A stretch of DNA of 64,000 nucleotides, taken from the NCBI RefSeq assembly GCF_001719125.1, contig NZ_CP017006.1, positions 2,494,384 to 2,558,383 of the forward strand, read 5' to 3'. Below are positions 9,312 through 18,522 of this stretch, one piece after another (position 1 is the stretch's first letter; each line of letters opens with the position of its first letter). The notes under the pieces are model-generated. The model did no database searches, was not told where the DNA came from, and was given only the letters and a program-made list of their open reading frames with translations. Position numbers and translations under genes: made by a program. The stretch is from Sulfolobus sp. A20 (GTDB lineage Archaea > Thermoproteota > Thermoprotei_A > Sulfolobales > Sulfolobaceae).

Positions 9312-10223
9312 ATGAAATTGTTAATGTTTTCTAAAGGTAAAGGGGATGAAAGGTTAGGTCTAATAGTTAAAGATAAGGTTTTGGACGTAAAACAAGCTTA
9401 TAAAATAATAACTCATTCAGCATCTCCAAGTTGGTTTAACTCATTAAACGAGCTAATAAGAGGTGGAGAAAGTGCCATGATTTTAGTAGAACAGTTGAAA
9501 AATAAAATCGAAAATAATCTGGATGAGGTTAGTCAAGTGATTTATGATTTGAATGAAATAGAGTATTATCCTCCAGTGAATCCAGAAAAAATATTATGTG
9601 CTTCCATTAACTATAAATCTCACGCTGAAGAGTTACATCAAGAGCTTCCAGTTGAACCATATTTATTCGTAAAGTTGCCTAATGTACTAATAGGTCACAA
9701 GAAATCAATTATAGTACCTAGTTTTTCAAGGCAAGTTGACTATGAAGGAGAGTTAGCAGTAATAATAGGAAAGGAGGGTAAGAATATCCCTAGGAATAAA
9801 GCCTATGAATACGTTTTTGGTTATACAATTTTTAACGACGTAAGTTTAAGAGATTTAAGGTGGGGAAAGAGTGGTAAAACAGAATTTAATTGGCTAAAGG
9901 CTAAAAGCCTAGATACGTTAGGTCCTTTAGGTCCATGGGTTGTAACTAAGGATGAGATTAAAAATCCTCAAAAATTGAGAATTAGGACTTACGTAAATAA
10001 TGAGTTAAGGCAAGATGGAAACACCGAAGACATGATATTCGATATTGCAACGTTAATCGAGTACGCTTCAGAAGGAATAACCCTAAAGCCTGGGGATTTG
10101 ATATCTACTGGAACTCCTCCTGGTACTGCATTGAGAACTGGTAAGTTCTTAAAATCCGGAGATATCGTTAAAGTAGTAATAGAAAATGTTGGAGAATTGG
10201 AAAATTACGTTAAGACTGAATAA
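9312..10223 (+). CDS. FAH-family hydrolase (acylpyruvase-like)
   Basis: 303 residues of the fumarylacetoacetate hydrolase fold, which cleaves C-C bonds in acylpyruvates. Metal and catalytic motifs are visible: [16 protein letters not shown] (metal Glu), LRDLRWGK, KSLDTLGPLGPWVV and, near the C-terminus, GITLKPGDLISTGTPPG. An N-terminal domain of about 85 residues precedes the core, as in the longer family members. Placed head-to-head with a gentisate dioxygenase, it most likely hydrolyses maleylpyruvate or fumarylpyruvate to pyruvate plus maleate or fumarate. The ATG at 9312 is chosen from the TATA position and a G-rich site just before it. A 33-base longer reading from GTG is possible. The other FAH gene in this window (16127-17053) is a diverged paralogue. 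Confidence 0.85.
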   Translation: MKLLMFSKGKGDERLGLIVKDKVLDVKQAYKIITHSASPSWFNSLNELIRGGESAMILVEQLKNKIENNLDEVSQVIYDLNEIEYYPPVNPEKILCASINYKSHAEELHQELPVEPYLFVKLPNVLIGHKKSIIVPSFSRQVDYEGELAVIIGKEGKNIPRNKAYEYVFGYTIFNDVSLRDLRWGKSGKTEFNWLKAKSLDTLGPLGPWVVTKDEIKNPQKLRIRTYVNNELRQDGNTEDMIFDIATLIEYASEGITLKPGDLISTGTPPGTALRTGKFLKSGDIVKVVIENVGELENYVKTE

Positions 10224-10431
10224 GAAATGAAAAATCAGATAGAACTAAAGTTTTTTATAAATCAACTTTCCTTGACGTGAAGTAAAACTATTCTATTGAT
10301 TTGTTGTTCATTAAATTCCGAAATTAAAGGACTATCTTAATTTTTATGGAAAATGAAAGGGTAAAATATAAAAACAAATAAAATTTCCTAGAAACATTTT
10401 TTAAATTAGTGGAAAACGATCTAAAAATCTT

Positions 10432-11223
10432 TTATTTAAAATTCTCCTCCAAGAATTGTATAACTTCTTTTGCGTATAATTCTGGATTTTCTGCAGGTGC
10501 ATAATGTCCAGCACCCTTTAGTTCTTTAAATCTAGCACTCTTTATCTTCTCAGCAGTACTTTTCATCATATCATGTGTTACTATTGGATCGTATTCCCCT
10601 CTTAAGAGAAGTAAAGGTATTCGTATCAACTCTAATTTATCAGCAATATCAAAAGAGTTCCACGCAGCTAAGTCCCATCTGAGAATTTCATTTCTAGTAG
10701 AACTTCTAATCCAAGTAAGCCTTTCAATAAGACTCTTAGTAGCATTTGGACTGGCGAAAAACAAGGTTCTTGCAGGATCAGTGTTAATAGCATTCTTAAC
10801 ATCCTCTTCGGAAAATGTCCTGGTTCTTGCTGCACAATTGGCAGCTACTCCAGCTATTAGCTTTTTGGCCTTAGTAGATAGGTCGAGAACAATATCACCA
10901 CCAACTGAAGTGCCTACAGCAATAAATCTCTCCAAGTTAAGAGCGTTAGCTAATTCCATTATTACGTCACTATAAAAACTTACTGAAGCGTTACTTAAAC
11001 CCTTTAATTGAACTTCCCAGGGCTCAGATTTACCATGCCCTGGCAAGTCTAGTAATAATAACCTATACTTATCCGTAGGGAAATATTTAACAACATCATG
11101 ATATATTCTACCATCAAATCCAGCTAAATGTATTAGAACTATTGGTAACCCTCTACCATACTCCTCTAAATACACGTATTTCCCCTTAACGTTGATATAT
11201 CTACCAACTAAATTCTCTAGCAT
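10432..11223 (-). CDS. Alpha/beta-fold hydrolase
   Basis: 263 residues with a full catalytic triad in order: nucleophile elbow GTSVGG (Ser106), acid in LLRGEYDPIV (about residue 211) and histidine in GAGHYAPAENPE (about 243). The oxyanion-hole strand is IVLIHLAGFDGR (28-39) and LLDLPGHGKSEP follows. Such enzymes near ring-cleaving dioxygenases often hydrolyse meta-cleavage products or lactones (for example enol-lactones), but esterase or peptidase activity fits equally. It has its own promoter: TATA GTTTATATAATA near 11252-11263 and a GGGGATA site before the ATG. Confidence 0.8.
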   Translation of the reverse strand: MLENLVGRYINVKGKYVYLEEYGRGLPIVLIHLAGFDGRIYHDVVKYFPTDKYRLLLLDLPGHGKSEPWEVQLKGLSNASVSFYSDVIMELANALNLERFIAVGTSVGGDIVLDLSTKAKKLIAGVAANCAARTRTFSEEDVKNAINTDPARTLFFASPNATKSLIERLTWIRSSTRNEILRWDLAAWNSFDIADKLELIRIPLLLLRGEYDPIVTHDMMKSTAEKIKSARFKELKGAGHYAPAENPELYAKEVIQFLEENFK

Positions 11224-11366
11224 CTTTATATCCCCATGGTAACATATAGAGTAGTATTATATAAACCTTAGAGTATCTATAGCCGACAGGAATTTCTTTA
11301 GCTGATGAGAGTTTTAAATTTAATAAAATATTTTAAAAAACAATAGATGGAAAAGTGATTAACGGG

Positions 11367-12671
11367 TTAGTCTATTTTCACTCCCTTAGTCTCCTTAAGT
11401 GGTATTATAGAAATTATTGAGAAGATACAAAGGGAAAGTGCCATAAGAAATAGATATAAGTTTGCATTCAACAAACCATGCGCAGTAACTATAGCGATAG
11501 GTAAGAGAAATGAAGTATATACTCCAGTAATAATTGCTGCTAATTGGTATGAAAAGCCTGCAGCTGTATATCTATACTTCGTCAGAAACTGCTCAGTGAA
11601 AAATACTGCAACTGCACCATATCCTAAGAAATAACTAAAGTTAAGGAAAGAGTTTGCAATTATTATATACATTGGATCCTTAGTGCTAACTAAAGCGAAA
11701 TATAAATAAGAGGCTATTATAGTTAAAACTCCACTAGTCCAGAGAACTGTTTTCCTCCCAAATATATCAGAAACATATCCTCCAATTATTGTGGCTAAAA
11801 ATCCAGCAACAGCTCCGGCAAACAACGCTGTGTAAATAGTTGTCTGAGGAATTCTTAATGATGTCATGTAACTGAGCCCTGTCGGAAAGAATATTATTGC
11901 AAAAATAGTTACAATGTAAGCCCAGCTAAAAGCTAACAATATCATTGTTTTCCATTCTTTCTTAAATGCCTTAGCTGAAGGAGATCTCTCCACTTCTCCT
12001 TTTTCAATAAGTTGTTGGAATAGGGGGCTCTCCATTAAAATGTATCTAACTATTCCTCCAATAATTAATGCTATAGCACCTGCCCCTATGAGTATTCTCC
12101 ATCCTATATTAATGAATACCTCGTGAGACATATAAGTTCTTGTAAGGAGTAATCCTAGAATAGCAAAAAACACTCCTAATGGAACTGTTGACTGTAGGAA
12201 ACTTGAATAATAGCCTCTCTTTTTACTATCAACTAGATATTCCACTAATATCGTTGCCGCTCCCCCATACTCTCCCCCAAGGCCTATTCCTTGAATTAGC
12301 CTAAATATTAGAATAGACAATGGAGCTAAGATTCCAATAGTAGAATAAGTAGGTGTTAGAGCCATTCCCCCCATTCCTACAGCAGTTATAACTAACGTCC
12401 AGATTAGCATTGTTTTCCGACCTATCCTATCACCAAAATGTCCAAAAATTACAGCCCCTATAGGTCTTGTGAAAAATACTGACCCATAAGTAGCTATCGA
12501 TGCTGCCAAAGCAGCAGCGGAACTAGTTGTAGGGTAATATAGTAATGGCCAGATCAATGAGGCTGCTATACCTACTACAAATAAGTCATACCATTCAATT
12601 AAGGTTCCTACTGAGATTAAAGGTATATACTTTGATAGAGATATACTCGTATATCCTTTTTTCTTCTCCAT
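11367..12671 (-). CDS. MFS transporter, metabolite:H+ symporter type
   Basis: 434 residues with 12 predicted membrane helices. It carries the loop 2-3 signature GHFGDRIGRKTML (about 98-110) and its repeat GYVSDIFGRKTVLW in the second half (about 297-310), with IRLIQGIGLGGEYGGA-like text in helix 4-5 typical of the MHS/sugar-transporter branch (ShiA, ProP, PcaT, CitA relatives). Uptake of an aromatic or dicarboxylic acid together with protons is a fair inference from neighbours. It faces the same way as the downstream alpha/beta hydrolase but is 140 bases away with its own TATA. Confidence 0.82.
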   Translation of the reverse strand: MEKKKGYTSISLSKYIPLISVGTLIEWYDLFVVGIAASLIWPLLYYPTTSSAAALAASIATYGSVFFTRPIGAVIFGHFGDRIGRKTMLIWTLVITAVGMGGMALTPTYSTIGILAPLSILIFRLIQGIGLGGEYGGAATILVEYLVDSKKRGYYSSFLQSTVPLGVFFAILGLLLTRTYMSHEVFINIGWRILIGAGAIALIIGGIVRYILMESPLFQQLIEKGEVERSPSAKAFKKEWKTMILLAFSWAYIVTIFAIIFFPTGLSYMTSLRIPQTTIYTALFAGAVAGFLATIIGGYVSDIFGRKTVLWTSGVLTIIASYLYFALVSTKDPMYIIIANSFLNFSYFLGYGAVAVFFTEQFLTKYRYTAAGFSYQLAAIITGVYTSFLLPIAIVTAHGLLNANLYLFLMALSLCIFSIISIIPLKETKGVKID

Positions 12672-13014
12672 ATAAAAGAGTTTAATAAAACTAAATAAAA
12701 AATTTTACTCATATTAAATTTCTGTAAAAATGAACTATAGTACTCGTAACAAATAAGTGACTTCGTACGAATAAATCGTGGTTATCAAGTCATTTAGACT
12801 TATCCGATAAGTTAATGATTCGAATATAACGGTCATAGTCTCTGACTTTCTGCATGTATAGGAATACTATAAAGTCTGAACAACAATTTTTCTCATATAC
12901 CTACAAGGTCAGACCTACCTCCTCAAGGGTAATGGTTTTGCCAGTATATCATTATAATATAAACCGTAGGCGTGTTTTTCCGATAATGTAACCTTAGTTG
13001 TGAATGAAATTAAT
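12672..13014. other. Gene-free spacer
   Basis: No gene or repeat recognised. It contains the promoter of the MFS gene (AT-rich box about 12683-12705) and then unremarkable sequence. Confidence 0.35.
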
Positions 13015-14124
13015 TTATTTGATATAAATGAATATAATAAATAATAATATACCAATGATGCTACAAGTTTCTACGTATAACAATGAAGTAGTTTTACTTA
13101 TCTCAAACAGATAGCTAAAAATTAGACTACCTAAAACACCAACGATAGCTTTAGCTGTATATAATAATGCATTATTCGATGTTGAATATTTAATACCAAA
13201 TTTCTCTCCTACCAGAGAAAAGTAGATAGGTAGTATAGATCCTCCAAAAAATCCTATAAAAAATATAGAAAATGAGATTAAATTACCTAATAACATGAAC
13301 CCCCCTAAAATAATCAATGTCTCTGCGATTATAGCGCTCTTAGACCTACCTATCTTATCAGATACGTAACCAAGTAAAGGTCTTCCTAAACCACTGAATA
13401 GCGGAAATAAAGAGATAGTTAATATTAGCTCATCTCTAGGTAAGCCTTCACCAATTTCTGATAGGGAAGAAGCTAGAGTAATTATTGGAACATTTATCAT
13501 AACATAAGAGAAGTATAAGATCCACCACTTTTTCGATATAATTAGTGTTTTAGGTGATAGACCCCATGAGGATGAGGAAGGGTACTTTATTAAAGATAAG
13601 AGAATCGGCAAGACTATTATTTCTACTAAACCTATTAACAACATAGGTTCTCTGAAGTTAGTTGAAAGAGAAATTATAGGATTTGCAATACTTCCTCCTA
13701 GACCAAATCCTAAAGTTACTAAGCCAGTTGCAAATCCCGACTTATCTCGAAACCACTTAACGGCTAGATTTGAGGCTATCCCATACAAAATTCCTTCCCC
13801 AATACTACCTACAGACCAGAAAATGTAAAACATGTATATGTTCATGGAGAATGATGATAATAAGAAGCCTATGGAAGAAAGTATTGAGGCTACAATACCT
13901 ATGATTTTAGGACCTCTTGTATCTGCTATATAGCCTCCTACTATTTGGGAGAAAGTAGATATAACCACAAAAATGGTAAAAGCTAATTCAACCTTGGTTA
14001 GAGTTACGTTAAGCCCTATCATTATCATGGGAGATAATATGTTCCACGTGTATTGGTATAACGAGTTAAAGCACATTGTAATAAAACCTATGACCAAAAA
14101 GGCGTTTTTATTAACTTCTCTCAT
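13015..14124 (-). CDS. MFS transporter (oxalate/formate or monocarboxylate branch)
   Basis: 369 residues, 11-12 membrane helices. The loop 2-3 motif is GGYIADTRGPKI (63-74), and YVSDKIGRSKSA follows in the second half. NLAVKWFRDKSGFATGLVTLGFGLGG at 121-146 is the hallmark of the OFA/MCT branch of MFS permeases. Likely moves an organic acid. The ATG lies 26 bases after AGCTTTTATTACG, so the mRNA is leaderless. The protein is shorter than most OFA members (about 400), mainly at the C-terminus. Confidence 0.78.
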   Translation of the reverse strand: MREVNKNAFLVIGFITMCFNSLYQYTWNILSPMIMIGLNVTLTKVELAFTIFVVISTFSQIVGGYIADTRGPKIIGIVASILSSIGFLLSSFSMNIYMFYIFWSVGSIGEGILYGIASNLAVKWFRDKSGFATGLVTLGFGLGGSIANPIISLSTNFREPMLLIGLVEIIVLPILLSLIKYPSSSSWGLSPKTLIISKKWWILYFSYVMINVPIITLASSLSEIGEGLPRDELILTISLFPLFSGLGRPLLGYVSDKIGRSKSAIIAETLIILGGFMLLGNLISFSIFFIGFFGGSILPIYFSLVGEKFGIKYSTSNNALLYTAKAIVGVLGSLIFSYLFEISKTTSLLYVETCSIIGILLFIIFIYIK

Positions 14125-14589
14125 GAATATGACTATATTATGACACGTAATAAAAGCTTTATTGAAGAGAGCTCTACGCGCAATTTCTTGATGATAATCT
14201 CTTATTAAAAATCATAAATCTTGACTTAAAGTTTACTTAGGATTGGATCATAGAAAAATTACAAATATTTGGTAAAAACTATTTAACCTGATTAGGAAAC
14301 ATTTTTATACGAGAGTGCTGAAAGGTGGATTTATAATAAATTTGGAAAGCGCTCTTCTCATCAACCAGTTTAAAAAATTATCTCTTATTGTATCATAACA
14401 CCTTTAATGTAATAAGATAAAAATTTAAATATGAATTCAGTAAGGTTGCACTGACCTATAAGATTTATTCAATTGAAGACAGTTTAAATATTAGAGGAGA
14501 GTTAAATTTAATATAACTATCTAACTTACTTGCAATATATTCAGAATTAAAATAAGTAAATTTTTAAGCTGATAATTCCCTTTTCAGAC
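14125..14589. other. Divergent promoter spacer
   Basis: 465 bases between divergent genes. TATA boxes lie at about 14145-14156 (minus strand) and 14558-14569 (plus strand, AAATTTTTAAGC). A 13-base string GATAATCTCTTAT at 14193-14205 resembles the first part of a Sulfolobales CRISPR repeat but occurs once and without the rest. No gene. Confidence 0.4.
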
Positions 14590-15549
14590 ATGGACACAGT
14601 TGTAGTAGATGTTCACTCTCACTTTTATCCAAAAACTTACGTTGAAACTTTGAGTAAAAAAGGGATTATTACGATTAACGGAGATAAAGTAATGTTCAAG
14701 TGGGGAAGCAATAGAAGTGCATTCATGGATATTAGCGGAATTAACTTAGAAAAGAAAATTCAATATTTAAAAAAGCTTCCCTACAAATTTTACTCTCTAC
14801 TTTCAATTTCTGCCCCATGGACTTATACTTTAAAGGGCAAGGAGGAAGTAAGATTGGTTAAAGAATGTAACAATGAGTATCAGAAGATAGTAGAAAAGTA
14901 TGGTGAATATTTTGGTGGTTTAGCTACTTTACCCATGAGTGATGTTAATGAGGCCATTGAAGAAGCTGATAGAGCAATTAGTGATTTAGGTCTTCACGGA
15001 TTTGTTATAGGGACTGGTGTAAGTGAGGATGGAAAGACTATTGCTGATGAGGAATATAAGCCTTTACTAGAGAGGATTTCTAAACTGGATAGACCAGTAT
15101 TTTTGCACCCTGGAACATTGCCATTGGATAAAATTCTGAAAGAGGAACTAATGGCTCCAATAGTTAGTTTTCCATTTGAAACTACATATACAATAACAAG
15201 ATTAGCGATCTCAAATAAGTTAAGAGAATACAATTTAAAGATTGTTATACCTCATGGAGGAGGATTTGTCCCGTACCAGATTGGGAGAATAGATTTACTT
15301 TCTAACGATCAGGTTACGATCAAAAAAGATCTGTTGAAATACGTTTATTATGATACTATAATGTATACTAGAGACTCTTTAGATTTTCTGTATAAAACCG
15401 TTGGAAGTGATCACATTGTATTTGGAACAGATCATCCATTTTTTGTATCTAGACCACTTGATTTCCTAAAGTATATAGAGGATACGATTACTGAAAAAGA
15501 AAAGGTATTTTATGAAAATGCAAAGAAACTTTTTAACCTAAAAATTTAG
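14590..15549 (+). CDS. Amidohydrolase, ACMSD family decarboxylase
   Basis: 319 residues starting VVVDVHSHFYP, where H9 and H11 are the HxH metal ligands of the amidohydrolase superfamily. FLHPGTLP (third His), IVIPHGGGFVPYQIGRID (fourth His) and VFGTDHPF (metal Asp) follow in the order seen in aminocarboxymuconate-semialdehyde decarboxylase and the related 5-carboxyvanillate and resorcylate decarboxylases. The reaction is non-oxidative decarboxylation of an aromatic acid or of a ring-cleavage semialdehyde. Among neighbouring ring-cleavage dioxygenases this is a sensible step in an aromatic-acid route. The ATG is leaderless, 26 bases after its TATA. A T-rich stretch (CCTTTTTTATC, about 15558) may be its terminator. 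Confidence 0.82.
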   Translation: MDTVVVDVHSHFYPKTYVETLSKKGIITINGDKVMFKWGSNRSAFMDISGINLEKKIQYLKKLPYKFYSLLSISAPWTYTLKGKEEVRLVKECNNEYQKIVEKYGEYFGGLATLPMSDVNEAIEEADRAISDLGLHGFVIGTGVSEDGKTIADEEYKPLLERISKLDRPVFLHPGTLPLDKILKEELMAPIVSFPFETTYTITRLAISNKLREYNLKIVIPHGGGFVPYQIGRIDLLSNDQVTIKKDLLKYVYYDTIMYTRDSLDFLYKTVGSDHIVFGTDHPFFVSRPLDFLKYIEDTITEKEKVFYENAKKLFNLKI

Positions 15550-16126
15550 AATAAAGAACCTTTTTTATCTTAGTGCTGAGTCGCTGTAATCGTACTAATT
15601 CCTCATTGTCCTATTTTTTAGGTCTATTAAGAAAAAATCAAGGTCAAAGTTTTTGGTCCTTCTAGGAATTATCAAGGTTTTTTAAGTCTAAGACTGTAAA
15701 ATGAAGGGGAAAACACGAATAAGGGAAGTTAAACCTTTATATGCACACATGTTTTTAGATCTCAAGGAGAGATAGAGGATCTTACTTGAAAAAATACAAG
15801 GGATAATTCGGCTAAAAACCTAACATAGCGACACAATGAGGACAACCTAGCCTCTTAGGGCGGGGAGGAAGTCAGATACCGAATGAATAGAGAGGGCTGG
15901 AGAACTTGCTATGAAGTGATGAAGGTAAATAACAACCCTATGAATCATAAAGGAACTCTCTTTAGTACGTAAGGAGGTAAATGGTAATTTATAGTTATAA
16001 CTTACTTTACTATATGGCATTATTATCATAAATCTAAGGCTAATAGATTTTGAGATAATCTCCTAAAGGTAAAAACTCTTAACTAGTATAACGCAAAAAT
16101 TTGATAACTTTTTATATATTATTCTA
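15550..16126. other. Intergenic with TnpB-element end
   Basis: No gene between convergent transcription units. A likely T-tract terminator lies at the left edge, and an IS200/IS605-type end hairpin sits at 15838-15876. Purine-rich sequence near 15750-15790 looks like eroded IS DNA. Confidence 0.45.
15838..15876 (+). repeat. Solo IS200/IS605-type end hairpin
   Basis: AATGAGGACAACCTAGCCTC, then TTAGGGCGGGGAGGAAGTCAG. It matches the plan of the end after the TnpB relic at 24494-24526 (gaGGGGAACCTCTAAAGG then GGGGAAGTCAG). No transposase remains nearby. Confidence 0.5.
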
Positions 16127-17053
16127 CTATTTTTCCCTCGTTACAGGATTTCTTAACACCCCTATAGTACTTATTTCAGCCTCTATCATATCCCCTTCTT
16201 TTAAATACTTTCCACTAGCTAAAGCTACTCCAGAAGGTGTGCCGGTAGATATTATATCCCCTGGGCTTAAAGTTATTCCGTCAGATAGGTACTCTATCAA
16301 TTCGTCAATTTTAAATATCATATCTTCAGCGTAAGCGTCTTGCCTTATTTCCCCATTAACTTTTAGCGTTAACCTAGAATTATATACGTTCTCTAGTTCA
16401 TCACTTGTAACTATCCACGGACCTAATGGAAAAGCTCCATCCATTCCTTTGCCGTGAACCCATCTCATACCATAAGGGGGTTCTGTAGGAAATTGTTTAT
16501 CTCTAAAGCTTATATCATTTGCAATTGTATAACCAAATACGTATTTCATAGCATCTCTTCTATTAATGTATTTACCCTTTTTCCCAATGATTACTGCTAA
16601 CTCAATCTCGTAATCAACCTTTTCAGATGACTTGGGGATTATTACCGGTAGATTGTTTCCAATTAAAGTGTTGTTGAACTTCGTAAATATGTAAGGTTCT
16701 TTTGGTGGGCTATAATTAGTTTCTTGAGCATGAGCCTTATAGTTAGCAGCTAATAGAAATATCTTTTCGGGGTTTTCTATTGGAGGATGATATAATATAC
16801 TATTAGGTTCAAAAATTACCTCTTTCTTTTCGTCTACGTTAAGCTCATTTAAATCCTCTAATACCTTTTTTACTAATTGTATAGCAGGATCTCCGCCCTC
16901 GATTAATTCCTTCATATTATAAAACCAGATCGGAGGTTTAGCCTCGTATATTAATCTATAAGCCTCTACCAAATCGATTACCTTCCCATCCTTATATGCA
17001 CCAACTCTTCTTATCTCATTTTGCTTAGAGGAAAATGTTAATAGTTTAACCAT
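16127..17053 (-). CDS. FAH-family hydrolase, second copy
   Basis: 308 residues of the fumarylacetoacetate hydrolase family, with [35 protein letters not shown] (metal Glu), [24 protein letters not shown] and the C-terminal [17 protein letters not shown]. Overall it resembles 2-oxohept-3-ene-dioate hydratase/isomerase and oxaloacetate/acylpyruvate hydrolases. It is divergent from a catechol-2,3-type dioxygenase across about 320 bases, so cleavage or isomerisation of a meta-cleavage product is the likely job. The mRNA is leaderless (GCTTTATAAACG about 27 bases before the ATG). Confidence 0.85.
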   Translation of the reverse strand: MVKLLTFSSKQNEIRRVGAYKDGKVIDLVEAYRLIYEAKPPIWFYNMKELIEGGDPAIQLVKKVLEDLNELNVDEKKEVIFEPNSILYHPPIENPEKIFLLAANYKAHAQETNYSPPKEPYIFTKFNNTLIGNNLPVIIPKSSEKVDYEIELAVIIGKKGKYINRRDAMKYVFGYTIANDISFRDKQFPTEPPYGMRWVHGKGMDGAFPLGPWIVTSDELENVYNSRLTLKVNGEIRQDAYAEDMIFKIDELIEYLSDGITLSPGDIISTGTPSGVALASGKYLKEGDMIEAEISTIGVLRNPVTREK

Positions 17054-17377
17054 TAAAGTAATGTAGTTTCAAACGTTTATAAAGCTTTTTTAGAGTTTTA
17101 ACAATAATTCATGGTCGTAATTATTTATTGTGTCAATCTAATTTATGTAAATAATACCTTAAATACTCTTATAATGTAAATCAAATAGGCTAACAATCAT
17201 GAACTTTCCGTGGAAATAACTAGATGGTTAAAAATGATAAATGACGCACTCAAAATCTAATATTTAGATTTTTTATGGACGTAAATGAAATTGCCCAACT
17301 TTTAATAAAAGAACTCTTTGAATTCACAAGAAAGATTTTTAAATTTAAAAATCAAAAAGGTAGTAGGTAATCGAACC

Positions 17378-18385
17378 TTGACTAATAGACTATTAAGTCA
17401 ACTCGTTAGTATTGAGATATTAACCCCAAAGTTAGATGAAAGTATTTGGTTCTTCAAAGACGTACTAGGTCTTTATGAGGTAGCGAGAAAGGGAAGGTCC
17501 GTGTACTTTAAGGGATGGCAAGAGTGGTATACATATAGTCTTAAGTTAACCGAGAGTGAAACTAACGGTATAAAAGAAATTACTTGGAGGGCTGATAGTG
17601 AAGACGATTTATATAAAGCAGCTAAAATAATTGAGTCTAAGGGATTAGGCTTAGGATGGGATGAGGGAGAACCAGATCTCGGAGTAGGTAAAGGATTTAG
17701 ATTTATCTTACCTTCCGGACAAATAGGGAAAATAGTTTGGGATATGAAGATCTCTAGACCAATAGGGGAATTAAGGACAACTGCGATTAAGGTAAGAGGA
17801 AAGAAACCATTAAATGGTATAAAAGCAAAGGATTTATCTCACACACTTGTGTTTGCACATAATGAGGAGTCTTTACTTAATTCAGTAAATCTCCTAAAAT
17901 CTCTAGGATTTAAGGTTAACGAGTACGTTAAGGATGGAAATAAGCCTTTAGCCTACTTTATGACCGTTTGTGGTTCATCTCATGATATTGCTGTTGCCTT
18001 GGATTCTCATGGTATACCAGGTAGATTAAGTCACTTGACTTACTTTGTCGAATACGTTACTGATGTTCTTACAGCAGCAGATATTTACACAGAATATGGC
18101 CTTGAAGTAATAGGGGGTCCATTAAGACATCCCGTATCTGGGGATACTATTTCAACTTACGTTAGAGAACCAGGAGGTAACATAATAGAAGTAACTCATG
18201 GAGGGTACTGGAATTTCGTGCCGGACTGGGAACCGTTAGTATGGGATATTAAAGAGGACACTAATTGGTTAACTACATGGGGTCATTTAAGAGAATTAGT
18301 ATTTGAAGGTACACCAATACCTCCTAATAAAATAGAAACCGAATTAAAGGAAATAATTAGGCAAAAGCTGAATGTAAATATATGA
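17378..18385 (+). CDS. Extradiol ring-cleavage dioxygenase (catechol 2,3-type)
   Basis: Two-domain vicinal-oxygen-chelate enzyme that splits a catechol next to the diol with Fe(II) or Mn(II). Domain 1 covers about residues 8-125 of the 335-residue form and domain 2 about 150-285. The three metal ligands are in domain 2: His in KDLSHTLVF (155), His in RLSHLTYF (219) and Glu in GGNIIEVTHGGY (271). The length is like type I.2 extradiol dioxygenases plus a 40-residue C-terminal tail. A TTG at 17318 also opens the frame, but TTTTTAAATTTAAAAA at 17335-17350 is the best TATA and would start the RNA near 17371, so the TTG at 17378 is preferred. Substrate (catechol, protocatechuate or homoprotocatechuate) is undetermined. 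Confidence 0.82.
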   Translation: MTNRLLSQLVSIEILTPKLDESIWFFKDVLGLYEVARKGRSVYFKGWQEWYTYSLKLTESETNGIKEITWRADSEDDLYKAAKIIESKGLGLGWDEGEPDLGVGKGFRFILPSGQIGKIVWDMKISRPIGELRTTAIKVRGKKPLNGIKAKDLSHTLVFAHNEESLLNSVNLLKSLGFKVNEYVKDGNKPLAYFMTVCGSSHDIAVALDSHGIPGRLSHLTYFVEYVTDVLTAADIYTEYGLEVIGGPLRHPVSGDTISTYVREPGGNIIEVTHGGYWNFVPDWEPLVWDIKEDTNWLTTWGHLRELVFEGTPIPPNKIETELKEIIRQKLNVNI

Positions 18386-18522
18386 CTAAACTGTTAGGAA
18401 AATAACCTCATTTTCACCTTAATATTTTCTATATTATTCTTTTTACATTATATAATATTTCTAAATTAATTAAGGCGACATTGACAAAGTTTTTAAGTAA
18501 GGAAGTACAATCTAATATCAAG

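Noticed and set aside
14193-14205. GATAATCTCTTAT resembling the first half of a Sulfolobales CRISPR repeat
   Set aside because: Single occurrence, the second half does not match, and no spacing pattern exists. Chance match in AT-rich DNA is likely.
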